DNA from: Xestospongia muta | Taxonomy: Eukaryota > Porifera > Demospongiae > Haplosclerida > Petrosiidae | Assembly (NCBI GenBank): GCA_963693285.1 | Contig: OY848918.1 | Span: 3,477,876-3,541,875, forward strand | Direction of reading: 5' to 3' | DNA length: 64,000 bases | Position numbers and translations under genes: made by a program | Shown here: in pieces, positions 55,365-64,000 of the stretch | Layout: each line of letters opens with the position of its first letter | Numbering within the stretch: the stretch's first letter is position 1 | Notes under the pieces: model-generated | The model's input: only the letters and a program-made list of their open reading frames with translations | What the model was told of the DNA's origin: nothing | The model's database searches: none

Positions 55365-56210
55365 TAATATTAAATAACATTATAAGAGAGAGGATGTCCT
55401 TTAATTAACTTAATAAATTTGTACCCATTAGCTTATAGTGATGAAATGTTCTACTATATATTATAACTTGTTTGTTCTCCCTAATATGTCCACTATAGAA
55501 GAGTTTTCATTATTACAGTTCTAAGTAAAGTCATATCATAAGTAATGACATACTCACAAGGTCAAAGGTCTCACATTACAATTAGACTATTGTCTTTCTA
55601 TTATTTTTAGACGTCTTCAAGCACAGAATGATCTTCATGTAGCAATGCATTATCGTACATGTCAATGTACATATCGTGACAATGTAGGTGTGTTTGTATC
55701 ACATATCCATGGTCTAGGATTATACTGTCTACAAGAGATAGAAGCTGGTGATATGGTCATAGAATATGCTGGTACAGTTATAAGATCTGTGTTAACTGAC
55801 TATCGTGAGAAGTATTACGAGAGTAAATGAATTGGATGTTATATGTTTAGAATTGACAGTGATGAGGTCATTGATGCTACAATGTCTGGTAATATGGCAA
55901 GGTTTATTAACTATTCATTTGAGGTAGGTACTATGGTTTGTATCATGTGACATTGGTTGATATGGTTACTATTGTTTTTTGTCAACATTGTAGCCTAATT
56001 GTTAAAGTAATGTTGTTACTGTTGATGATGAAAAGAAAATGATATTTGCTTTGAGAAGGTAATGATGATCTATTTACATGACTCTTGTACAATAGGATTG
56101 TTCCAGGGGAGGAGTTAACATATGATCATAAATTTTCAATTGAAGATGCCAAAATATCTTGTAACTGTGGCTCAGCAAGATGTCGTAAAAACTTTTTAAG
56201 CTGTTGCTAA
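55365..56210 (+). pseudogene. KMT2 relic: SET exons 22, 23 and 24
   Basis: Intron 15 remnant (to 55480), then part of intron 21 and SET exon 22 at the full parental length (55611-55923, 313 bp). A single GGG-to-TGA change stops it at 55828 (YESK then stop), while flanking residues GCYMFRIDSDEVIDATMSGN remain. RFINHSC has become RFINYSF. Exon 23 (55994-56058) has small deletions and exon 24 (56096 onward) ends CRKNFLSCC. Clearly non-functional. Confidence 0.92.
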
Positions 56211-56269
56211 CTTTAAAAAATAAGTTCATGTAATATACTGTTTTAGACTTGTCAATGAATATTATTAAG

Positions 56270-56970
56270 AGTGGGTGGAGGAACAAGTAATGAAGATTTT
56301 TCAATGAAAAATCACTATTAAATTCATTATTAGTTTTATTACAGGAGATAGTCCTCTTATGTTAACAAGATCCTTTTAATAAATAGATGATTTATCTGGT
56401 ATCATTAATGATAAAGACATAATTATAACAAGTTAGACCAATAAACAAGATATAATTACTGAAAATGATTTAATTATTAGTTTATTACATGAGATAGAAA
56501 ACTTTGCTAAGGAGCACTATTCCTCTATAAAGATTTGTACTTCGCTGTAAGTCAATCTGACACACCCACTTATTTCTTTATTTATAGGTTGATGGTACAT
56601 GGTGATTATTGTAATATATCATGTGACACTAATGAAAGGAGTAACCACTTATATAGTACTGATAACAAGAAATGAATAGAAGGTGGAGGTCAAAGACTAA
56701 AAGTTAGAGTCTGTAGACCAATTTTTGTCCTTGTGTACTCTGTACAGTAAAAAGAGAGCAACTACAAATTGTACTAAGGAGTTAAACCACGCCTACCTTT
56801 AAGAACTCCACTCACATTTAGGAAACTGGTCATCTTTTACCATGTGATAATATAGACGAAAAGGTCTGTGTGAATTGTGCTCTGTAGTCAGCAGAGGTAT
56901 ATAAAGAGGACACTGATCTATTGTATTGTGTACACTCGGCTATTGCTAGGGGAAAAAGACTAATAAGTCA
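56270..56970 (+). pseudogene. KMT2 relic: ghost exon, exon 14 and exon 15 (extended PHD start)
   Basis: KMT2 3' flank continues to 56340. A ghost exon at about 56494-56549 (GAGATAGAAAACTTTGC...CGCTGTAAGT) is followed by intron 13-like sequence (ACACACCCACTTAT), exon 14 (from 56588; ISCDTNERS recognisable) and exon 15 (from about 56821; NCAL*SAEVYKEDTDLLYC). Multiple frame breaks and stops. These exons lie outside the standard 6.2-kb unit. Confidence 0.82.
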
Positions 56971-57602
56971 ATAATGGACACATAGAATATTAATGGATGT
57001 ATAAGGTTTACATTTTTAGTTCTTTGGAGTGAGAACATCTTTGTAGTTTTAAACATGGTAACCCCTTACCCAAAGATTTCAAAATGGATGATATATGATC
57101 TTGATCTCCCATTTTTGTGAGATTAGTTGTTATTGTAATTGAGATTTTAGTGCTTTAGCTAAAGTAAAGTAAAGTATTCCTCATCTTTTTCTATCTAGTA
57201 CAAATGTTACAGACAATTCTAAGATTATGTTTGTGGAATAAAATAAAATGATACAAAAAGGCCATACCTTTACATATCCATAACACATGATCCATATAAT
57301 CTTAAAATAACCTAATGTATACAGTGTACCCGGCAGATTAACTACCTTATAAAAAGCTTCAATCTTTTGTCTATATTGCTTTATATCTTGTAATGACATC
57401 ATGACACTTGACATACATAATAGATAGAAAATGTCTTAGAAAACACTTCAATTGTTTATTGATGTATATACAGTAGTACTTTCTACTATAAAAATATATA
57501 ATATATGACAGCTTTTTTATATACAAGAGCACATGATCTGACTCAACTCAAGATATCAGGGCTGTTTGTACAAGTATAAATACACTCTTTGTCTCTCCTG
57601 TT
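56971..57602. other. Spacer before TRIM copy 13
   Basis: No gene. The section 57120-57430 is duplicated at 62090-62540, where an hAT-like MITE is inserted; here the site is empty (near 57313-57330). Ends in a TRIM leader. Confidence 0.68.
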
Positions 57603-57631
57603 ATGGCAGTACCTAGTACCTCCTCCTCTAT
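57603..57631 (+). pseudogene. TRIM start relic
   Basis: ATGGCAGTACCTAGTACCTC plus CTCCTCTA, then a second leader block (ATGTTACATGATCTGACTC) that leads to copy 13. The original clade A start was bypassed by a duplicated leader and clade B start. Confidence 0.88.
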
Positions 57632-57723
57632 GACTCAATTGTTCATGTTACATGATCTGACTCATCTCAAAATATCAGGGCTGTTTGTGCAAGTGCACAG
57701 TTGCTCTCTATATCAATCATATT

Positions 57724-59994
57724 ATGGCAGAGAAAACAGTACCCAGTACATCTTCCTCTACAGCTTTCAAGAAACTAGAAGAACAGCTCACCTGTGCTAT
57801 ATGTCTTGACATCTATACCAACCCTAAGACCTTACCATGTCTTCATTCATTCTGTCAGCAATGTCTGGAGGGGCTACCACTGGATCTTCAAGGAGATAAC
57901 TACTTCATCTCTTGTCCTACCTGTTGTCATTGTACCCAGCTACCTAAACCAACAAGAGCAGCTGACTTTCCTGCAGCTTTCTGTATTAACAACCTCAAGG
58001 AGGTCTACAATCTAGTGACAAAAGTGTCAGGACATCAGCAGGTAACCTGTGATAATTGTTCTACAACTAATGTCACAGGTTACTGTAAAGAATGTGCCAA
58101 ATGTTTTTGTCCAAAATGTATTGCCGTTCACAAACGATCTGTTTCTATTGCTGATTATAAGATAAGTAGCCTTGATGAGGTAGCAACCTCTCCATCCAAA
58201 TTGGTTCCCAAGAAGCTGGAGATACAATGTTCTACTCATAATAAACCTTTGGAGATCTTTTGTGGAACATGCGAAGAGGTCATTTGTCACCACTGTACTG
58301 TACATATTCATAGAGATCATGATTATGACTTAGTATCTCATTGCTACCCAAAACATTGTCAAAAGTTGGAAACAAATCTGAAGTCAGTTGGTGACAAGGT
58401 CACTGCTGTTACTGGTGTCATAAATGGTCTCTCAGAAAGAGAGAATGAGATCAGAGAGCAAGGAGAAGTTGCCAAAGAGGAGATACATGTCACAGTAGAA
58501 GAAATGATAAATATTCTTCATCAGTCTGAGAGACAGCTGACTAGAGAGGTGGACAGAGTCACTGGTCATAAACTACAGGTGTTATCAGATCAGAAGAAAT
58601 TAGCAGAAACAAGATTGAGTCATTTGAAGGATTGCCAGGAATTTGTCGAACAGAGTCTAGAGATAGCCAGTCCTCAAGAAATAGTGACATCTACAAAACA
58701 AATGATGGAGCATATGAGTCATGTTCAAAAGGTTAATATTGAACAGTTCAATCCTAGAGAGAAAGCGAATATCTACTTCAAGAAAGACAGCAACATTGTT
58801 GATACACTACATCATATTGGAGATATCGTGTTCTTTTCACCTACTGCTGTTCTACAAAAGTGTAAAGTCAGGAAGATTGATCATCAACATGTTACAACTC
58901 TAATGAAAACAGCATCAATTCCACTATCTATCCAATTTGGTGATTCTAGTCTTCTTACTGTTCCTCTATCATCACTCAGTTGTAATGTAGTACCAGTTGG
59001 TATAGCTATGCCTATCATTTCTACAGTCACTACCACCACCCATCCTGGAGTGTATACAATACATTGTAGTCCTATAACTCGTGGTCTTTATCAAGTTAAT
59101 GTCAGAGTTAATGATGTCAGAGTTGAGAGTACCTCACTAATGATCTCTTTTAATCCTTACCTTGAAAATATCAAAGCAGTATGTACTATATCTGAAATTT
59201 ACAAACCTTGGGGAGTTGCTGTCACTGATGATGGACACATTATAGTGAGTGAGATTGATGACCATTGTCTCACAGTACTAGATATAAATGGTTTAATATT
59301 CCAGAAGGTATTAGGTGAGAAGAGTGGAAGAAATGGAAATATGAAGTTACATTATCCTCGTGGTGTAGCCATTACTCAGGACAACAATATTCTTGTTGCT
59401 TCTAATCACAATATTCAGAAGATATCTATGGATGGGAAATATATTACATCAGTTGGTAAACGAGGTAGTGGACCACTGGAATTTAATCACCCTTGTGGTA
59501 TCACCATTTCTCCTATAACTGGACTTATTTACATTGCAGATTGTGCGAACTGTCGTATACAAGTCTTAAATCCTGATCTAACTTTCTCCCACACATTTGG
59601 TACCAGAGGATCTGGTGAGGGACAGTTTAACAATCCAGAAGCCATTGCTATTGACAGACGAGGGTTAGTATACGTGACCGATTACAATAATCATCGTATC
59701 CAGATATTCACTTCTGAGGGACAGTTTTTGTCTCAGTTTGGTACTAAAGGATCTGGTCCTGGACAACTTAGTCGACCATTTGGGATTGTAATAGATCATA
59801 ACAATCTAATGTACATTGTAGAGCGAGAAAATAATCGTATCTCTGTCTTCACTACTGATGGTCAGTTTGTACGTTCTTTTGGAGGAGAAGATAGCAGTGT
59901 GGGTCAGTTTAATTCTCCATTTGGAATAACGCTTGACAGAAAAGGGTATTTGTATGTTTGTGACTTTGATAATAACAGACTAGTAGTATATTGA
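57724..59994 (+). CDS. TRIM-NHL protein, copy 13 (clade B)
   Basis: Single exon, 756 residues, start MAEKTVPSTSSSTAFKK. All RING ligands intact (CAICLDIYTNPK). B-box 1 has AVHKRSVSIADYKISS, so the last clade A His is Tyr. The coiled coil and filamin domain differ clearly from copies 9 and 12 (NIEQFNPREKANIYFKK), yet NHL blades 3-6 are nearly identical to theirs at the DNA level. Blade 1 reads SEIDDHCLTVLDINGLIFQK. Confidence 0.93.
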   Translation: MAEKTVPSTSSSTAFKKLEEQLTCAICLDIYTNPKTLPCLHSFCQQCLEGLPLDLQGDNYFISCPTCCHCTQLPKPTRAADFPAAFCINNLKEVYNLVTKVSGHQQVTCDNCSTTNVTGYCKECAKCFCPKCIAVHKRSVSIADYKISSLDEVATSPSKLVPKKLEIQCSTHNKPLEIFCGTCEEVICHHCTVHIHRDHDYDLVSHCYPKHCQKLETNLKSVGDKVTAVTGVINGLSERENEIREQGEVAKEEIHVTVEEMINILHQSERQLTREVDRVTGHKLQVLSDQKKLAETRLSHLKDCQEFVEQSLEIASPQEIVTSTKQMMEHMSHVQKVNIEQFNPREKANIYFKKDSNIVDTLHHIGDIVFFSPTAVLQKCKVRKIDHQHVTTLMKTASIPLSIQFGDSSLLTVPLSSLSCNVVPVGIAMPIISTVTTTTHPGVYTIHCSPITRGLYQVNVRVNDVRVESTSLMISFNPYLENIKAVCTISEIYKPWGVAVTDDGHIIVSEIDDHCLTVLDINGLIFQKVLGEKSGRNGNMKLHYPRGVAITQDNNILVASNHNIQKISMDGKYITSVGKRGSGPLEFNHPCGITISPITGLIYIADCANCRIQVLNPDLTFSHTFGTRGSGEGQFNNPEAIAIDRRGLVYVTDYNNHRIQIFTSEGQFLSQFGTKGSGPGQLSRPFGIVIDHNNLMYIVERENNRISVFTTDGQFVRSFGGEDSSVGQFNSPFGITLDRKGYLYVCDFDNNRLVVY

Positions 59995-60144
59995 GAGTTT
60001 GTATGTACTTTTTGTTGATATTAACACATTAACTTACCTACTTTTTTCACTGACCTACTTTTTTCATAATGAGAACATTTCTAAATTTGCTCTTCAACAA
60101 GTGAACAAAGTTTGATCACATAATCACACAATGTACATATGATG

Positions 60145-61870
60145 ACACTGTAACACTGTCTTAATATTAAATGACATTATAAGAGAGAGGTGTCATTTAA
60201 TTAACTTAATAAATTTGCGCCCTTTGTCTCAGAGATAAGATGCTCTACTATATATTATAACTTGTTTGTTCTCTCTAGAGATGTGATGGTCGTCATCTCC
60301 TTGGAGCTACTGTTGGTTGTTGTCACAGCAGCTGTTTCTCTAACTGCCATTACATGTATGCTTGTTGTAAGTACTATATCTTTCTGGATAACAAGGAGGT
60401 TTACTGTCACCAAAATTCTTCACTGGGAGATGAGGAGGAGAGTGGAGGAGGAGATGTGTGTGGATAAATGTGTCCTCATACACACTGACCATGAGAGGAC
60501 CAGGAAGAAAAATACTTAAAACTATATATCCTGATACTCTCAGAATTAAAGTAGGTAAGTGACTAGATAGATCGATAGATAGATGAACTCATGTTAAAGA
60601 ACATGTTATACATTAAAGATAATGGCCAAATCATCAGATGATGAGCTCCTTCCACTAGGTTCACCTACTAAATGTAGTCCTGCTTCTTCACTGGAACATA
60701 TGGACTGGCCATGTGTGAGTGCAGAAATGGATGAAGACATAAGGGTGTGGTCTGTGGTCTTCCTTGTGTCCAATAAATGAAGTCTTATTAATACCTTTTT
60801 TACTACAAACTACATGTAATTTGTTAAAGACGTGGATAATTGGAATGGATAAATAGACAGAGAAATGAATAGACATTTGAGACAGTCAGACATTTATATT
60901 GGTACACATAATCTTTCTAGAACTCTGATGGACTTCCATTGACTGATACTTTAAAAACCTTTTGTATATTTAAGAAAGTTCACCTTCTAGTTCTCTGTTT
61001 TATTAAAGAGTAGAAAATAGAAGATATTGAAGATTAAAAGTAAAGACATACTTATCTCAAGAGCCAAGTTGTTTAAGACATACAAGCTGAATGTCTAACA
61101 ATGTAAGTCTGTCTATCTGTCTGTCTGTCTCTCTTAAATGTTGACATCTTGCCTCTTTAAATATATCTACTACTTATAAATCACTAAATATAAAAACAGA
61201 ACATTTTAAGATGTCTACTATACTTAGAACAATACTGTGTAATTAGTTAATCTCTATATTGAGGACACCTCTGTAATAAGAACAGTTTCCTTGAGATCCT
61301 GCCTGATATGTCCACTATAGAAGAGTTTTTAATTATTACAGTTCCACAAATAAGTCATAATGACACACACACAAGGTCAAAGGTCTCACATTACAATTAG
61401 ACTATTATCTTTCTATTATTTTTAGATGTCTTCAAGCACAGAATGATCTTCCTGTAGCAATGCATTATTTTATATGTCAACATACATATTGTGACAATGT
61501 AGGTGTGTTTGTATCACAATCAAGGATGGTCGTTGATGCTACAATGTCTGGTAATATGGCAAGGTTTATTAACCATTCATGTGAGGTAGGTGTGGTTTGT
61601 ATCATGTGACATTGGTTGTTATGGTTACTATCTTTTTGGTCAATATTGTAGCCTAATTGTTATAGTAAAGTTGTTGCTGTTGATGTTTAGAAGAAAATAA
61701 TGATATTTGCTTTGAGAAGGTAAGGATGGTCTCTCTCTCTCATGACTCTTGCACAATAGGATTGTCCCAGGGGAGGAGTTAACATATACAATCATAAATT
61801 TTCTATTGAAGATGCCAAAATACCTTGTAACTGTGGCTCAGCAAGATGTTGTAAAACCTTAAACTAACCA
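60145..61870 (+). pseudogene. KMT2 relic: most of the 3' half (exon 16 to exon 24)
   Basis: The most complete relic. Intron 15 from about 60163, exon 16 (60279-60554), FYRN part (60594-60834), exon 18 part (60921-61078), end of exon 21 (61079-61102), SET exon 22 (61426-61586) with the middle deleted, exon 23 (61652-61719, full 68 bp) and exon 24 (61761-61866), which still ends CRKTLN-like. Indels and stops break it throughout. It shows that the duplicated unit once carried every exon from 16 to 24. Confidence 0.92.
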
Positions 61871-62256
61871 GACCCATCAACTTTAGCTCCACCCACAAAC
61901 ACTGTTATTTATGATATTACTTTTATTTTTTCAACTGGTGCTAAGTTTAAAAAATAAGTTCATATAATATACTGACCATTCCATATAATTATTGTATTAT
62001 TACAAGAGACTTGTCCAATGAATATTATTAAGAGTGGGTGGATGATATGAGACTATGAATAGATATAATCTTACACTGTTATAAGATTAGTTGTTGTAAT
62101 TGAGAAGTAAAGTAAAGTATCTCTCATCTTTTTTATGAATGTTACAGACAATTCTAAGATTATATTTGTGGAATAATTAAAATGATACACAAAGACCATA
62201 CCATATTTATCCATAACACATGATCCATACAATCTTAGAACCACCTAGTATATACA
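61871..62256. other. KMT2 3' flank and spacer
   Basis: Matches KMT2 3' flank to about 62040, then the spacer also found at 57120. No gene. Confidence 0.7.
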
Positions 62257-62462
62257 CACTGGCATATTTAGACCCCGGCAGGCACGGGCATTGCACGGGT
62301 AAAGCAATCTGCTCATAAAAAATTGCAATTTAGCTGAACCAACCGCACCCACTTATAATGGCAATAATTATAATAATAAACACTAATAACTATTAATAAT
62401 ACGATTAATTTTATGAATAATTAATAAGCCCTGGTATGTTGTGAGCCCTAGATACGCCTATG
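62257..62462. mobile_element. hAT-like MITE with 8-bp target duplication
   Basis: A 206-bp element with ends CACTGGCATATTTAG and CTAGATACGCCTATG (imperfect inverted repeat), flanked by TATATACA on each side (62249-62256, 62463-62470). The paralogous spacer near 57313-57330 (CCTAATGTATACAGTGTA) lacks it. Internally AT-rich and non-coding. Confidence 0.78.
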
Positions 62463-63042
62463 TATATACAGTGTACAAGGTAGATAAACTACCTTATAAA
62501 AGCTTCAATCATTTGTCTGTATTGCTTTATCTTGTAGTGACATCATGTCATAAAACTACATCTCTAAATACGTGTGTGCTGTAGTTAAAATAGAACAATC
62601 AAAAATTACTTCTGGTTATTATAATCAGTTATGAAGTGATGTTCTGTGATAATGAATAGTGTGTCTATAGATAAATACAATACTATAGTAACTAAGTGTA
62701 TAATAATTCATATATGTACTCTCCACTATAAATACATCATCAATATGATATATAACTATTTTTATAATTACCAAATGATCACATAATCTGACTCATCTGA
62801 ATATACCAGGTCTGTTAGTACAAGTATGCCTTTTTACTTCTGAATTGATAACAGAGAGCAGTACTTAATATCATACAACCAAACTCAGCATATGAATTTA
62901 TTTTAATACCTTAAATGGTCACAAAAAGGGGTGATATTTCTTTAGTACAAATAGGGGTGGTATTTCTTTAGTCTCATCTTAAGTCTATTGTCTACTTTGT
63001 GGTTGATTCTTTTAAACTTTTTAAGTATCTTTATATTCTCTT
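62463..63042. other. Spacer before TRIM fragments at the right edge
   Basis: No gene. Continues the 57330-like spacer, then a TRIM leader-like block at about 62775. From 62895 a segment beginning with CACAAAAAGGGGTG precedes a TRIM start; the same segment is tandemly repeated at about 63225-63317. Confidence 0.65.
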
Positions 63043-63165
63043 ATGGCAGAGAAAGCAGTACCTAGTACCTCCTCCACTACATCTCTCAAGAAACTAGAGG
63101 GATAGCTCACTTGTGCTATATCTGGACATTTATACCAACCCTAAGACTTTACCATATATCTATTC
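63043..63165 (+). pseudogene. TRIM start fragment 14
   Basis: ATGGCAGAGAAAGCAGTACC opens a clade B-like start, reaches TAG at codon 21 (GAGGGATAG where intact copies have GAGGAACAG), then loses bases in the RING. A tandem copy of its upstream sequence leads to the intact start at 63318. Confidence 0.9.
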
Positions 63166-63317
63166 TATACCACCCCTAAGACCTAAATTTGGCATATCAA
63201 TATATTTTATTATGCTATAAGGTTACAAAAAGGGGTGGTGTTTTTTAGTCTCATCTTAGGTCTATTATCTTCTTTGTGCTTGATTCTTTTTAAAGTTGAG
63301 TCTACTTATATTCTCAT

Positions 63318-64000
63318 ATGGCAGAGAAAACAGTTTCTAGTATCTCCTCCACTTCAGCTTTCAAGATACTAGAGGAACAGCTTACCTGTGCTGTATGTCT
63401 TGACCTCTATACCAACCCTAAGACCTTACCATGTCTCCATTCTTTCTGTCAACAATGTCTAGATGGTCTACCACTCGATCCTCAAGGAGATAACTACTTC
63501 ATCTCTTGTCCCACTTGTCGTCATCATATCCAGTTACCTCAACCAACAGGAACAACTGAATTTCCTGCAGCTTTCCAAATTAACAACCTCAAAGAGGTCT
63601 ATAATCTAATGACAAAAGTGTCAGGACATCAACAGGTGACCTGCGATAACTGTACTACAACTAATACCACAGGTTACTGTAAAGACTGTGCCAAGTTTCT
63701 CTGTTCAAAATGTATTGATGTTCACAAGAATTGGGCTCCCATTGCTGATCATAAGATAAGAAGTCTTGAGGAGGTAGCAGTCTCTGCATCTAAATTGCTT
63801 CCTAAGAAGCAGGAGATAAAATGCTCCAAACACAAAAAGCCTTTGGAAATCTTTTGTGGAACATGTGAAGAGCTCATTTGTCAGCACTGTACTGTACGTA
63901 TTCATAGAGATCATGATTATGACTTAGTATCTGACTGGTATCCCAAACATTGTCAAAAATTGGAAACAAGTCTGAAGTCAGTTAGTGACAAGATTACTGC
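63318..64000 (+). CDS. TRIM-NHL protein, copy 15 (partial, runs off right edge)
   Basis: Open from ATG at 63318 to the window end (227 codons). Starts MAEKTVSSISSTSAFKI. RING (CAVCLDLYTNPK...CPTC), B-box 1 (with the clade A type IADHKI) and B-box 2 (CSKHKKPLEIFC) are intact; the coiled coil begins at the edge. It combines a clade B start with a body closest to copy 2 (TGTTEFPAAFQ, CSKHKKPLEIFCG), so it may be a recombinant between clades. Filamin and NHL parts would lie beyond the window. Confidence 0.88.
   Translation, partial: MAEKTVSSISSTSAFKILEEQLTCAVCLDLYTNPKTLPCLHSFCQQCLDGLPLDPQGDNYFISCPTCRHHIQLPQPTGTTEFPAAFQINNLKEVYNLMTKVSGHQQVTCDNCTTTNTTGYCKDCAKFLCSKCIDVHKNWAPIADHKIRSLEEVAVSASKLLPKKQEIKCSKHKKPLEIFCGTCEELICQHCTVRIHRDHDYDLVSDWYPKHCQKLETSLKSVSDKIT

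Noticed and set aside
55645..55830. 61-codon SET-like open frame as a short functional gene
   Set aside because: It is exon 22 of a KMT2 relic stopped by TGA, without the catalytic NHSC motif or post-SET.
58027..58320. Minus-strand open frames opposite the TRIM B-box region (also 13741, 26035, 32594, 39023, 41878, 46852, 53245, 63705)
   Set aside because: They recur at the same place in every TRIM copy, antisense to conserved B-box codons, and have no family resemblance. They are mirror frames created by codon composition.
13447..64000. CRISPR array or bacterial operon explanation for the regular repeats
   Set aside because: Repeat units are multi-kilobase with eukaryotic TRIM and intron-containing KMT2 sequence; no short regularly spaced direct repeats are present.

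Overview
This looks like nuclear DNA from a demosponge; Amphimedon queenslandica is the closest fit by general character, but I cannot confirm the species from sequence alone. Reasons: AT-rich DNA, GT-AG introns often only 50-100 bp, a compact animal KMT2/MLL gene, and a large tandem family of single-exon TRIM-NHL genes.

Layout. (1) 1-5804, minus strand: a 17-exon gene (cut by the left edge) joining RNI-type leucine-rich repeats, a long acidic Ser/Thr-rich linker and a C-terminal tyrosine-phosphatase fold with its catalytic residues replaced. (2) 5981-12375, plus strand: a complete 24-exon KMT2/trithorax histone H3K4 methyltransferase of 1288 residues (CXXC, PHD1-3, extended PHD, FYRN, FYRC, Win motif, SET, post-SET), head-to-head with the first gene. 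(3) 13447 to the right edge: a tandem array of TRIM-NHL genes. Eight are intact (starts 20123, 25741, 32300, 38729, 41500, 46465, 52927, 57724), one runs off the right edge (63318), one has a 16-bp frameshifting deletion (13447) and one is badly decayed (35877). Short start-region and NHL-tail relics lie between them.

How the array arose. After almost every TRIM copy comes a decaying piece of the KMT2 gene starting in intron 15, followed by exon 16 and sometimes FYRN, FYRC and SET exons. The switch from TRIM 3' flank to KMT2 intron 15 falls on a shared 12-bp sequence (9665-9676 and 15870-15881). The founding event therefore appears to be a tandem duplication of about 6.2 kb carrying the 3' half of KMT2 plus the adjacent TRIM gene. 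TRIM copies were kept and diversified; KMT2 copies decayed. Other pieces (KMT2 exons 12-15, a USP-like fragment, unidentified exons) point to further rearrangement.

Mobile elements are small: three TA-flanked MITEs (two families) and two hAT-like elements with 8-bp target duplications, one retaining a transposase C-terminus. Paralogous spacers provide empty sites for several of them.

Function. KMT2 and the LRR-pseudophosphatase share a short bidirectional promoter region. The TRIM-NHL proteins would be cytoplasmic RING E3 ligases related to TRIM2/TRIM3/TRIM71, with a six-bladed NHL propeller as the variable recognition module. Exon structures are my own manual reading of splice sites and reading frame.
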